Positions 9,291 to 18,185 of a stretch of 64,000 nucleotides of DNA are shown here, piece by piece; position 1 is the first letter of the stretch, and every line of letters begins with the position of its first letter. The notes beneath the pieces were generated by a model that was given only the letters and a program-made list of their open reading frames with translations, was not told where the DNA came from and made no database searches. This stretch comes from Marivita sp030148515. Lineage in GTDB: Bacteria > Pseudomonadota > Alphaproteobacteria > Rhodobacterales > Rhodobacteraceae. The stretch spans positions 2,108,001-2,172,000 of the forward strand of contig NZ_CP180351.1 in assembly GCF_048006345.1 (NCBI RefSeq). The letters run 5' to 3'. The position numbers and the translations under genes were made by a program.

Positions 9291-9304
9291 GTAAATTTGT
9301 TTAC
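9291..9304. promoter_or_regulatory. Dyad GTAAA-N4-TTTAC in the acs upstream region
   Basis: A perfect 5-bp inverted repeat with 4-bp spacer at the left end of the AT-rich tract. It is a candidate operator for acetate-dependent control of acs. The regulator is unknown. Confidence 0.3.
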
Positions 9305-9433
9305 GCATTTTCCTTACTATCTGAAAAATATTTACATCCAAATACCTGTTTTTATTTTACTTATTTTATTGTTTTCACCTTCGCCTATGATCGAAACAAG
9401 CCGCGATAACACGTCTGTGATCGCAGTCTGAAG

Positions 9434-9453
9434 CGCCTGAGGGGGATCAGGCG
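9434..9453 (+). promoter_or_regulatory. Stem-loop in the acs leader
   Basis: CGCCTGA and TCAGGCG form a 7-bp perfect stem around GGGGGA, ending about 20 bp before the acs start codon and just before the purine-rich ribosome site. The G-rich loop could pair with a pyrimidine-rich partner or affect translation. Function is inferred only from position. Confidence 0.4.
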
Positions 9454-9473
9454 GCGCGAGGGAGACCAAAACC

Positions 9474-11447
9474 ATGAACGATCAAACCACCACCACAGAT
9501 GGTACGGCCGTGTATCCGCCATCCGCTGAAACCGTCGCCCGCGCCCACATAAATGCGGCGCGGTATGAGGAGATGTATGCGCGGTCTGTGTCTGATCCTG
9601 ATGGGTTCTGGGCGGAGCAGGCGCAGCGTCTGGACTGGATGAAGGTGCCGACGCAGGTGAAGAACGTTGATTTCACGCTGGGTCAGGTCAAGATCAACTG
9701 GTTTGCTGATGGCACGCTGAACGTGGCCGCGAACTGTGTCGACCGGCATCTGGCGACCCGTGGCGATCAGACCGCGATCATCTTCGAGCCGGATGATCCC
9801 AACGAGCCGGCCAAGCACATCACCTATCGCGACCTGCATGGCAGCGTCTGCAGGATGGCCAACATCCTCGAGACAATGGGCGTGCGCAAGGGTGACCGCG
9901 TGGTGATCTACCTGCCGATGATCCCCGAAGCGGCCTATGCCATGCTGGCCTGCGCGCGGATTGGTGCCATCCACTCCATCGTCTTTGCCGGCTTCTCGCC
10001 CGACGCACTGGCCGCGCGGGTGAACGGCTCGGACGCCAAGGTCGTCATCACCGCCGACGAAGCGCCGCGCGGCGGCCGCAAGACCCCGCTCAAATCCAAT
10101 GCCGATGCAGCCCTCCTGCACTGCAAGGACAGCGTGAAGTGCCTTGTCGTCAAGCGCACCGGCGGCCAGACCACATGGGTCGACGGGCGCGATTACGACT
10201 ACAATGAAATGGCGCTGGAGGCGTCAGACGTCAGCCAGCCTGCCGAAATGAATGCCGAAGACCCCCTTTTCATTCTCTACACATCGGGCTCGACCGGGCA
10301 GCCCAAGGGGGTTGTGCACTCAACTGGTGGATATTTGGTTTACGCCGCCCTGACCCATGAAATTACCTTCGATTATCATGAAGGCGACGTTTACTGGTGT
10401 ACCGCCGATGTGGGCTGGGTCACCGGGCATTCCTACATTGTTTACGGGCCTTTGGCGAACGGCGCGACGACGCTGATGTTCGAAGGTGTGCCGACCTATC
10501 CGGACGCGTCGCGCTTCTGGCAGGTCTGCGAGAAGCATTCCGTTAACCAGTTCTACACGGCGCCGACCGCAATCCGCGCCCTGATGGGTCAGGGCAACGA
10601 ATTCGTAACGAAATGCGATCTATCCTCGCTCAAGCTTCTGGGCACGGTGGGCGAACCGATCAACCCCGAGGCGTGGAACTGGTACAATGACGTGGTGGGC
10701 GGGGGCCGCTGCCCGATCGTCGACACATGGTGGCAAACGGAAACCGGCGGGCACCTGCTCACCCCGCTGCCGGGCGCCCATGCGACCAAACCGGGGGCGG
10801 CGATGAAGCCGTTCTTCGGCGTGGTGCCGGTGGTGCTCGACCCGCAATCGGGCGAGGAAATCCATGCCAGCCCGACCGAAGGCGTGCTGGCGATCAAGGA
10901 CAGCTGGCCGGGGCAGATGCGCACCGTCTGGGGCGATCACGAGCGGTTCGAGAAGACCTATTTCTCGGACTACAAGGGCTATTACTTCTCGGGCGACGGC
11001 TGCAAGCGCGACGCCGACGGGGATTACTGGATCACCGGCCGGGTGGACGATGTGATCAACGTGTCGGGCCACCGGATGGGCACGGCCGAGGTGGAATCGG
11101 CGCTGGTGGCGCATGCCAAGGTGGCCGAGGCTGCCGTGGTCGGCTACCCGCATGCCATCAAGGGCCAGGGCATCTACTGCTATGTCACCCTGATGAACGG
11201 GATCGAGCCGAGCGATGAGCTGATGAAGGAGCTCCGCGCCTGGGTCCGCACCGAGATCGGCCCCATCGCCTCGCCCGACCTCATCCAATGGGCCCCCGGC
11301 CTGCCGAAAACCCGCTCCGGCAAGATCATGCGCCGCATTCTGCGCAAAATCGCCGAAAACGACTACGGCGCCCTCGGCGACACATCCACTCTCGCAGACC
11401 CCTCCGTCGTCGATGACCTCATCGAAAACCGGATGAACCGGGGGTGA
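9474..11447 (+). CDS. acsA: Acetyl-coenzyme A synthetase
   Basis: It activates acetate to acetyl-CoA through acetyl-AMP, consuming ATP and giving AMP and PPi. The 657-residue protein has the adenylate-forming motifs YTSGSTGQPKG, VDTWWQTETGG, YWITGRVDDVINVSGHR and the C-terminal TRSGKIMRR, whose Lys is the usual acetylation-controlled residue. Length equals that of typical Acs. It opens a gene set with an adenylate kinase (overlapping), a small symporter subunit and ActP, so uptake, activation and AMP recycling are grouped. Confidence 0.96.
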   Translation: MNDQTTTTDGTAVYPPSAETVARAHINAARYEEMYARSVSDPDGFWAEQAQRLDWMKVPTQVKNVDFTLGQVKINWFADGTLNVAANCVDRHLATRGDQTAIIFEPDDPNEPAKHITYRDLHGSVCRMANILETMGVRKGDRVVIYLPMIPEAAYAMLACARIGAIHSIVFAGFSPDALAARVNGSDAKVVITADEAPRGGRKTPLKSNADAALLHCKDSVKCLVVKRTGGQTTWVDGRDYDYNEMALEASDVSQPAEMNAEDPLFILYTSGSTGQPKGVVHSTGGYLVYAALTHEITFDYHEGDVYWCTADVGWVTGHSYIVYGPLANGATTLMFEGVPTYPDASRFWQVCEKHSVNQFYTAPTAIRALMGQGNEFVTKCDLSSLKLLGTVGEPINPEAWNWYNDVVGGGRCPIVDTWWQTETGGHLLTPLPGAHATKPGAAMKPFFGVVPVVLDPQSGEEIHASPTEGVLAIKDSWPGQMRTVWGDHERFEKTYFSDYKGYYFSGDGCKRDADGDYWITGRVDDVINVSGHRMGTAEVESALVAHAKVAEAAVVGYPHAIKGQGIYCYVTLMNGIEPSDELMKELRAWVRTEIGPIASPDLIQWAPGLPKTRSGKIMRRILRKIAENDYGALGDTSTLADPSVVDDLIENRMNRG

Positions 11448-12139
11448 TGGCGATGGACGGAAGCACAACACCCACAACCGCGCCGGTTCTGATCCTGCTT
11501 GGCCCTCCGGGCGCAGGCAAAGGCACGCAGGCCCGCATGCTGGAAGAACAGTTCGGCCTTGTCCAACTGAGCACGGGTGACCTGCTGCGCGCGGCTGTGG
11601 CCGCGGGCACGGACGCAGGCGAACAGGCCAAGGCCGTGATGGAAGCGGGAGACTTGGTGAGCGACGATATCGTCATCGCCATCCTGCGCGACCGGTTGGC
11701 GGATGCCGACTGTGCCAAGGGCGTGATCCTTGACGGCTTCCCGCGCACCACGGTGCAGGCCAAGGCTCTGGACATGCTACTGGCCGAAAGCGGCCAGAAG
11801 ATCGACGCGGCGGTCAGCCTTGATGTGGATGATGCCGCGATGGTCGACCGGATTTCCGGGCGGTTCACCTGCGGCGGCTGCGGCGAAGGCTATCACGACA
11901 CGTACAAGGCCCCGAAAGTCGCGGGCCAATGTGACAAGTGCCAAGGCACCGATTTCAAACGCCGCGCCGACGACAACGCTAAAACCGTCGCGGCCCGGCT
12001 TGATGCATATCATGCCCAAACCGCCCCACTTATCGCATTCTACGACGCACAGGGTGCGCTCGCCCGTGTGGATGCGATGGGAGCCATTGACGAGATCGCC
12101 ACAACGCTTGGCGACATCGTTCGACGCGCCACCGCCTGA
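11447..12139 (+). CDS. adk: Adenylate kinase with zinc-finger lid, coupled to acs
   Basis: It interconverts ATP + AMP and 2 ADP. About 230 residues: P-loop GPPGAGKGTQ, the AMP-binding STGDLLR, DGFPRT, and a lid with two Cys-x2-Cys pairs (CGGC and CDKC) typical of zinc-binding Adk. The ATG overlaps the acs stop (TGATG); a second ATG six bases later is also possible. The position fits recycling of AMP made by Acs. Alphaproteobacteria usually have the main adk in the ribosomal-protein cluster, so this may be an additional, pathway-specific copy. Confidence 0.9.
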   Translation: MAMDGSTTPTTAPVLILLGPPGAGKGTQARMLEEQFGLVQLSTGDLLRAAVAAGTDAGEQAKAVMEAGDLVSDDIVIAILRDRLADADCAKGVILDGFPRTTVQAKALDMLLAESGQKIDAAVSLDVDDAAMVDRISGRFTCGGCGEGYHDTYKAPKVAGQCDKCQGTDFKRRADDNAKTVAARLDAYHAQTAPLIAFYDAQGALARVDAMGAIDEIATTLGDIVRRATA

Positions 12140-12232
12140 GCGGTAGCCAACCGCGGCCTTCACGCCGCGTCACACAGGATACGGTTCCCGTTCGGACGGG
12201 GCACGTGCAACGAGGGAAGAGGAGGAGCCGCA

Positions 12233-12520
12233 ATGGCGGACCACACATCACAATCAGCGCAGGCTGCTGGAAAGTCCGACGCGGGCTATTGGGCAGCAAA
12301 CGTGCGCATCATCCTGGTGAGCCTGGTGATCTGGGCCATCTGTTCGTTCGGGTTCGGCATCCTGCTGCGCCCGATGCTTTCGGGCATTTCGGTCGGGGGC
12401 ACCGATCTGGGCTTCTGGTTCGCCCAGCAGGGGTCGATCCTCGTCTTTCTGGCGCTGATCTTCTTCTACGCCTGGCGGATGAACAAGCTCGATAAAGAAT
12501 ACGGCGTGGACGAGGAATAA
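12233..12520 (+). CDS. DUF4212 small subunit of a sodium:solute (acetate) symporter
   Basis: A 95-residue protein with two predicted membrane helices (about 22-44 and 58-80) and a charged C-terminus, KLDKEYGVDEE. It matches the small subunit that always precedes the VC_2705-type symporter. Strong AGGAGG site upstream. The large subunit starts five bases after its stop. Confidence 0.88.
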   Translation: MADHTSQSAQAAGKSDAGYWAANVRIILVSLVIWAICSFGFGILLRPMLSGISVGGTDLGFWFAQQGSILVFLALIFFYAWRMNKLDKEYGVDEE

Positions 12521-12525
12521 GGGCC

Positions 12526-14310
12526 ATGGATCAGTTTACCATCAACCTGCTCTTTGTGGGCGCGTCCTTCGCGCTTTACATCGGCATCGCGATCTGGGCC
12601 CGCGCGGGTTCCACATCGGAATTCTATGCCGCCGGTCGCGGTGTGCACCCGGTCACCAACGGGATGGCAACCGCAGCCGACTGGATGTCTGCGGCCTCGT
12701 TCATCTCGATGGCGGGCCTTATCGCCTTCACCGGCTATGACAACTCGACCTTCCTGATGGGCTGGACAGGCGGTTACGTGCTTCTGGCGCTGCTGCTGGC
12801 CCCCTACCTGCGGAAGTTCGGCAAATACACCGTGTCCGAATTCATCGGGGACCGCTTCTACAGCCCGACCGCGCGCCTTGTGGCCGTGATCTGCCTCATC
12901 ATCGCATCCGTGACCTACGTGATCGGCCAGATGACGGGTGTTGGCGTGGCCTTTGGACGCTTCCTCGAAGTGAGCTCGACCACGGGTCTTCTGATCGGTG
13001 CGGTGATCGTGTTCGCCTATGCCGTGTTCGGCGGCATGAAGGGCGTGACCTACACGCAGGTGGCACAGTACGTCGTGCTGATCACCGCCTACACCATCCC
13101 GGCGGTCTTCATCTCGCTGCAGCTGACCGGCAACCCGATCCCGGGTCTTGGTCTCTTTGGCGATCACACCACGAGCGGCGAGCCGCTGCTTGTCACGCTG
13201 GATGCGCTGTTGCGTGATCTGGGCTTCAATGAGTACACCACCCATAACGGCGACACGTTCAACATGGTGCTCTTCACCCTGTCGCTGATGATCGGGACGG
13301 CAGGTCTGCCGCACGTGATCATGCGGTTCTTCACCGTGCCGAAAGTGTCCGACGCACGCTGGTCCGCAGGCTGGGCGCTTGTCTTCATCGCCCTGCTCTA
13401 CCTGACGGCGCCTGCCGTGGGTGCGATGGCGCGCCTCAACATCACCGACATGTTCTGGCCGAATGGTGCCAACAGCGAACCGGTGAGCCTCGAGCAGATC
13501 GAGACAGATCCGCGTTACGACTGGATGGCCACATGGCAGAAGACCGGCCTTCTGGGCTGGGAAGACAAGAACGGGGATGGGCGGATCGCCTATTTCAACG
13601 ACAAGAACCCGGAGGCCGTTGCCAAGGCACAGGCGGCTGGCTGGGGTGACGCGAACGAACTGACCAAGTTCAACAACGACATCCTTGTTCTGGCCAACCC
13701 GGAAATCGCCAACCTTCCCGGCTGGGTGATCGGTCTGGTGGCTGCCGGTGGTCTTGCCGCCGCGCTGTCCACCGCTGCCGGTCTGCTTCTGGCCATCTCT
13801 TCGGCGGTGAGCCACGACCTTCTGAAAGGTCAGTTGACCCCGAACATGTCCGAAAAGAACGAGCTTCTGTCGGCACGGATTGCCATGGCGGTGTCGATTG
13901 CGGTCGCAACCTATCTGGGCCTCAACCCTCCGGGCTTTGCGGCGCAGACGGTGGCCCTCGCCTTCGGTCTGGCTGCGGCGTCGATCTTCCCGGCACTCAT
14001 GATGGGCATCTTCACCAAGGTGAACAACAAGGGTGCGGTTGCGGGCATGCTGGCCGGTCTGATCACCACGCTGGTCTACATCTTCCTGCACAAGGGCTGG
14101 CTGTTCATTCCGGACACCAACAGCTTCACCGACGCAGACCCGCTTCTGGGCAGCATCAAGTCGACCTCCTTCGGGGCGGTGGGTGCGATGATCAACTTCG
14201 CGGTGGCCTTCACCGTGTCGAAGATGACAGCACCAATCCCGCGCGAGATCGAAGAGTTGGTTGAAAGCGTCCGCATCCCCCGCGGTGCCGGCGCGGCTCA
14301 GGACCACTAA
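12526..14310 (+). CDS. actP: Sodium:solute symporter large subunit, acetate permease type
   Basis: A 594-residue member of the sodium:solute symporter family with about 13 membrane helices. It has the family segments GMATAADWMSAASFISMAG (residues about 42-60), AGLPHVIMRFFTVP and AALSTAAGLLLAISSAVSHD. It lies in the acs gene set with its small subunit, so acetate or another short carboxylate is the likely substrate. An extra hydrophilic loop (about residues 310-390) distinguishes this subfamily from E. coli ActP. Followed by a strong terminator. Confidence 0.9.
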   Translation: MDQFTINLLFVGASFALYIGIAIWARAGSTSEFYAAGRGVHPVTNGMATAADWMSAASFISMAGLIAFTGYDNSTFLMGWTGGYVLLALLLAPYLRKFGKYTVSEFIGDRFYSPTARLVAVICLIIASVTYVIGQMTGVGVAFGRFLEVSSTTGLLIGAVIVFAYAVFGGMKGVTYTQVAQYVVLITAYTIPAVFISLQLTGNPIPGLGLFGDHTTSGEPLLVTLDALLRDLGFNEYTTHNGDTFNMVLFTLSLMIGTAGLPHVIMRFFTVPKVSDARWSAGWALVFIALLYLTAPAVGAMARLNITDMFWPNGANSEPVSLEQIETDPRYDWMATWQKTGLLGWEDKNGDGRIAYFNDKNPEAVAKAQAAGWGDANELTKFNNDILVLANPEIANLPGWVIGLVAAGGLAAALSTAAGLLLAISSAVSHDLLKGQLTPNMSEKNELLSARIAMAVSIAVATYLGLNPPGFAAQTVALAFGLAAASIFPALMMGIFTKVNNKGAVAGMLAGLITTLVYIFLHKGWLFIPDTNSFTDADPLLGSIKSTSFGAVGAMINFAVAFTVSKMTAPIPREIEELVESVRIPRGAGAAQDH

Positions 14311-14325
14311 GCCAACAGGACGCGT

Positions 14326-14390
14326 CACCCTTCGGGGTGGCGCCCCCTGAAAACGCGGTCCCGCGCCGGTCGTCCGGGGCGGGACTTTTT
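14326..14390 (+). terminator. Terminator after actP (two hairpins, T-run)
   Basis: A UUCG-capped hairpin (CACCC-TTCG-GGGTG, extendable with the flanks) is followed by GTCCCGC...GCGGGAC and five T residues at 14386-14390. This is a classic Rho-independent terminator and separates the acs-adk-actP unit from the next genes. Confidence 0.85.
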
Positions 14391-14412
14391 ACATAGGAAG
14401 ACAGGTCTTTTC

Positions 14413-16236
14413 ATGACACGTGACTCCCTTTCGATGGCCCAGTTCCTGTCCGCGATCCATCCCTATGACGCGATGGAGCCAGCAGCCCTTCAGACCCTGA
14501 TCGAGGCCTTCACCGTCAAGACCTTTGAGCCGGGTGAGGAGATCTATGCGCTGAACGCAGCCTTGGAGGGATTGTTCGTCGTCTATCGCGGCGACGTGGA
14601 AATCCGCGACGAACATGATGTTCCGATCTCGCTGCTGGGTCCGCGAAATTCCTTTGGCGAACGCGGGCTTTTGCGCGACGGGGCCAGCGTGACCTCGGCA
14701 CGGGCAGTGACCGAGACAACCCTCCTGATGCTGCCCGCACATCGGTTCCATAAGGCGATGCGCGACGACCCGGCCTTCCGCCGGTTTTTTGACCGCAGCC
14801 GGACCGAGAAACCGAACAAGGCCAATCTGGCCACCACCCCGGTCGAGGCGCTTATGGCGACCAAGCCGCTCACCTGCCCGCCCGCTACTGATGTCCAGAC
14901 CGCTGCCCGCCTGATGCGCGATGCGCGTGTGTCGTCGATTTGCGTGGCTGAAGGCGATGTCTTGCAGGGGATCGCCACGATCCGCGACCTGTCGGGCAAG
15001 GTTGTCGGCGATGCCCTGCCTTTTGACACACAGATCACCAAGGTGATGACCCCCGATCCCGTCACCCTGCCGCCATCCGCCATCGGATCGGACGTTCTGC
15101 ACATGATGATGGAGCGGCGCATCGGGCATATCCCCGTCTGCCATGCAGGCAAACTGGTGGGCATCGTCACCCAGACCGACCTCACGCGGTTTCAGGCGGT
15201 CAGCTCGGCCGAGCTGGTGTCCGAGATCGCCCATTCGGACAGCGCCGAAGAGATGGCACAGGTCACCAAGCGCATTCCGCAACTGCTGGCGCAACTTGTG
15301 GCGGGCGGCAACCGGCACGAGGTCATCACCCGGCTGATCACCGATGTGGCCGACACCGCGACGCGCCGTTTGCTCGCTCTGGCCGAAACCAAGCTTGGAC
15401 CGGCGCCTGTGCCCTATCTCTGGCTGGCCTGCGGATCGCAAGGGCGGCAGGAACAGACCGGCGTCAGCGATCAGGACAATTGCCTGTTTCTGGATGACAG
15501 CGTGACCGATACCGACATGCCCTATTTCGAAGCGCTGGCGCGGTTCGTCTGCGACGGGCTGGACACCTGCGGCTATGTCTATTGTCCCGGCGACATGATG
15601 GCGACGAACCCGCGCTGGCGCCAGCCGGTGCGCGTCTGGCGCGACTATTTCGCGGGCTGGATCAAGACGCCGAACCCGGAAGCGCAGATGCTGGCAAGCG
15701 TGATGTTCGACCTACGGCCCATTGGCGGCACCAAGGCCTTGTTCGAGGATTTGCAGGCCGAGACATTGCGCAAGGCCGCCGCCAACTCGATCTTTGTGGC
15801 GCATATGGTGTCGAACTCGCTCAAACACACACCGCCCCTGGGCCTGTTGCGCGGGTTTGCGACGATCCGGTCGGGCGAGCACAAGAACCAGATCGATCTC
15901 AAGCACAATGGCGTGGTGCCGGTGGTGGATTTGGGCCGCATCTATGCGCTGCAAGGCAAGCTGACCGCCGTCAACACTGCAGCACGGCTTGACGCGGCGA
16001 TCGCGGCAGGTGTGCTCAGCACATCTGGCGGGCAGGACCTGCGGGACGCCTATGACCTGATCGCGGAAACTCGGCTCGAACATCAGGCAGCGCAGGTTCG
16101 GGCTGGTATCATGCCGGACAATTTCCTAAGCCCGACGGACCTGTCGGATTTTGAGCGAAGTCATCTTCGGGATGCCTTCGTGGTGATAAAGTCGCTGCAA
16201 TCAGCAGTGGGACACGGACGCGGCATGCTGAGTTGA
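14413..16236 (+). CDS. cNMP-binding/CBS-pair/DUF294 nucleotidyltransferase-like signalling protein
   Basis: A 607-residue soluble protein with four parts: a cyclic-nucleotide-binding-like domain (about 20-130), two CBS domains (about 140-275), a DUF294 nucleotidyltransferase domain related to GlnD/GlnE with GSQGRQEQTGVSDQDN (about 340-355), and a DUF294 C-terminal helical domain. The two acidic residues of the transferase motif are present, so activity is possible. Homologues sit beside ActP and a nuclease in many proteobacteria (e.g. the P. aeruginosa PA3232-PA3235 region, from memory). Its modified target is unknown. Confidence 0.85.
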   Translation: MTRDSLSMAQFLSAIHPYDAMEPAALQTLIEAFTVKTFEPGEEIYALNAALEGLFVVYRGDVEIRDEHDVPISLLGPRNSFGERGLLRDGASVTSARAVTETTLLMLPAHRFHKAMRDDPAFRRFFDRSRTEKPNKANLATTPVEALMATKPLTCPPATDVQTAARLMRDARVSSICVAEGDVLQGIATIRDLSGKVVGDALPFDTQITKVMTPDPVTLPPSAIGSDVLHMMMERRIGHIPVCHAGKLVGIVTQTDLTRFQAVSSAELVSEIAHSDSAEEMAQVTKRIPQLLAQLVAGGNRHEVITRLITDVADTATRRLLALAETKLGPAPVPYLWLACGSQGRQEQTGVSDQDNCLFLDDSVTDTDMPYFEALARFVCDGLDTCGYVYCPGDMMATNPRWRQPVRVWRDYFAGWIKTPNPEAQMLASVMFDLRPIGGTKALFEDLQAETLRKAAANSIFVAHMVSNSLKHTPPLGLLRGFATIRSGEHKNQIDLKHNGVVPVVDLGRIYALQGKLTAVNTAARLDAAIAAGVLSTSGGQDLRDAYDLIAETRLEHQAAQVRAGIMPDNFLSPTDLSDFERSHLRDAFVVIKSLQSAVGHGRGMLS

Positions 16237-16261
16237 CGCGCGTCGTTTGGGAGGACGATAG

Positions 16262-16762
16262 ATGTTTCTGGAACTGATCGCGGTCATCATCGCAGGCATC
16301 GCCGGTGCGGGTGTCATGATGCTGATCGCCCGCATGACCGGTGGGCGCGTGCCGAAATGGCTTGTGCCGCTTGCCGCCGGGGCGGCGATGCTCGCCACCA
16401 CGATCAGCAGCGAATACAGCTGGTACAGCCGCACCTCCGACGCGCTACCGGACGGCGTGGAGGTCGTTCAGACCGTCGAAGGCACGGCATTCTATCGGCC
16501 CTGGACCTATCTGGTGCCCTATACCGAACGCTTTATCGCGCTCGACACCGGGAATGTCCGCGCGAACTCAGACAATGCGGCGCTCTTTATGGCGGATGTC
16601 TATTTCTTTCAGAGATGGAGCACGGTGCGGTCGGTCGAGTTGATGGTGAACTGCGCGACCGGACAGCGCGCTGATCCTGCGCTTGGCGATGGTGGCGATC
16701 CGGTCTGGCGCGACACGCCTCAGGACGATCCAATCGTCACCGGCGTGTGTCGCAAGGGGTGA
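16262..16762 (+). CDS. Hypothetical membrane-anchored protein
   Basis: 166 residues with two N-terminal hydrophobic helices (about 1-22 and 34-50) and a hydrophilic rest containing the segments YSWYSRTSDALPDG and YRPWTYLVPYTERF. I do not recognise a function. It lies between the DUF294 protein and the membrane exonuclease, 25 and 4 bp away respectively, so all three are likely one transcription unit. Confidence 0.75.
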   Translation: MFLELIAVIIAGIAGAGVMMLIARMTGGRVPKWLVPLAAGAAMLATTISSEYSWYSRTSDALPDGVEVVQTVEGTAFYRPWTYLVPYTERFIALDTGNVRANSDNAALFMADVYFFQRWSTVRSVELMVNCATGQRADPALGDGGDPVWRDTPQDDPIVTGVCRKG

Positions 16763-16766
16763 CGCG

Positions 16767-18185
16767 ATGTTGTCGAAACTCAGCCTGCGTTTGCGCATCT
16801 TTCTGTTCTTCTGTCTTCTCGGTCTTGGCGGGCTTGCGTCCGTAGGTGCCGCCTTGTGGTTCGGCTATGTCCGCGCTCTGGAAACCACATTGGCCAACGG
16901 ATTTACCTTTGCCGCCATCCTTGCCGCGTTTCTGATCCTTGGGCTGACCGTCGGCATCTGGCTTCTGTTCGACGAAAACGTCGCCAAACCCATCGAACGG
17001 CTGGCGTCACAGATGCGGACCCGCGCCCATGCCGGGGTCGACGGCGCATTGGACATGAAAGCGGCGCGGTATCTTGGCGATCTCGCACCGGCGGCCTCGG
17101 CAGTTGCGCAGCAACTGAATGAAACGGCGTTGACCACGGCACAGGCAATCGCCACTGAAACCGCCCGGCTGACGGCTGAGAAAGCCCGCCTGACGGCGCT
17201 GCTGACCGAAATCCCCGTGGCGACGATCCTTGTCGGGTCAAGCGGCCAGATCGTGCTTTATGACGGGCAAGCCGCCGAGGTGCTGGCGCAGCTTGGCGTG
17301 CCGCGCCTGAACGCGCAGATCACCGAATATTTTGACCCCAAAAGCCTTGGGGCCGCGGTTGGAAAGCTTGGCCGGACGGGCATGGATGTGCAGTTCACCG
17401 CACAGTCACAGGACGGCACGCAAAGCTTTGACACCAAACTGAAACCGATGGAGGGCGGCGGCTACCTCATGGTGATCGACAGCCAGACCCTCGACCTTTC
17501 GCCAGACGCGCCCCGCCCGCTGATCTATGATTTCGACCTGCTGGACCAGCGTCGTGGTGCCGCCGAGATGGACATCCTTGACCGCCCCCTCCGCAGCTTG
17601 TGTTTTTCGGTCTTCGATACCGAGACCACAGGGCTTTTGCCTCACAAAGACGACGTGGTGCAGCTGGGCGCGGTGCGGGTGCTGAACGGGCGGATCATTG
17701 ACGGCGAACAGATCAACCAACTGGTCGATCCGGGTCGCCCGATCCCGCCCGCCTCGACCAAGGTGCACAAGGTCACCGACGCGATGGTGCGCGGGCAGCC
17801 GGACATTCGCGCGGTGTCAAAACGGTTCCACGACTTCTCTCGCGACGCGGTGATCGTGGCACATAATGCGCCCTTCGACATGGCGTTCCTGCACCGTCAG
17901 GCCAAGGCCACGGGCGTCACTTGGGACCATCCGATCCTCGACACAGTGCTGCTCTCCGCAGTGCTGTTTGGGGCAAGTGAACGCCATACGCTCGACGCGC
18001 TGTGCGAACGGCTCAACGTCACCATCCCGGTCGCGTTGCGGCACACAGCGCTTGGCGATGCGCGCGCTACGGCAGAGGTGCTCGTTAAGATGCTTCCGAT
18101 GCTTGAGGCACGGGGTCTGACCACCTTTGGTCAGGTGATCGAGGAGACGCGCCGGCATGGCCGCCTCCTCGAAGATCTCAACTGA
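16767..18185 (+). CDS. Membrane-bound PAS-DEDDh exonuclease (DNA polymerase III epsilon-like domain)
   Basis: 472 residues. Two membrane helices (about 8-30 and 42-65), a HAMP-like linker (66-115), a helical/coiled region (115-150), a PAS-like domain beginning at LTEIPVATILVGSSGQIVLYD (in part), then a DEDDh exonuclease from about 280: FDTETTG (D, E), HNAPFD (D) and RHTALGDA (H, D), so all catalytic residues are present. The layout is that of a sensor kinase with the kinase replaced by a nuclease. The ATG was chosen four bases after the previous stop. Its 3' end overlaps the convergent tctA by eight bases. Linkage to acetate genes is conserved in other proteobacteria as I recall; substrate unknown. 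Confidence 0.87.
   Translation: MLSKLSLRLRIFLFFCLLGLGGLASVGAALWFGYVRALETTLANGFTFAAILAAFLILGLTVGIWLLFDENVAKPIERLASQMRTRAHAGVDGALDMKAARYLGDLAPAASAVAQQLNETALTTAQAIATETARLTAEKARLTALLTEIPVATILVGSSGQIVLYDGQAAEVLAQLGVPRLNAQITEYFDPKSLGAAVGKLGRTGMDVQFTAQSQDGTQSFDTKLKPMEGGGYLMVIDSQTLDLSPDAPRPLIYDFDLLDQRRGAAEMDILDRPLRSLCFSVFDTETTGLLPHKDDVVQLGAVRVLNGRIIDGEQINQLVDPGRPIPPASTKVHKVTDAMVRGQPDIRAVSKRFHDFSRDAVIVAHNAPFDMAFLHRQAKATGVTWDHPILDTVLLSAVLFGASERHTLDALCERLNVTIPVALRHTALGDARATAEVLVKMLPMLEARGLTTFGQVIEETRRHGRLLEDLN

Larger units (their letters stand above)
9002..9473. other. 472-bp gene-free region upstream of acs
   Basis: Divergent intergenic space between ade and acs. It becomes strongly AT-rich from about 9270 to 9400, unlike its surroundings. 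It contains a dyad GTAAA-TTTG-TTTAC (9291-9304) and a stem-loop just before acs. A 113-codon open frame inside has no convincing codon bias or family resemblance, so I do not call it a gene. It probably holds the regulated promoter of the acetate genes. Confidence 0.6.

Noticed and set aside
9068..9409. 113-codon open frame between ade and acs
   Set aside because: It spans the AT-rich promoter tract, lacks a ribosome site and has no recognisable domain.
12466..14328. 620-codon open frame antisense to actP
   Set aside because: It is rich in His/Arg/Gly with no family features and lies exactly opposite a clear membrane transporter in GC-rich DNA; such antisense frames are common by codon bias.
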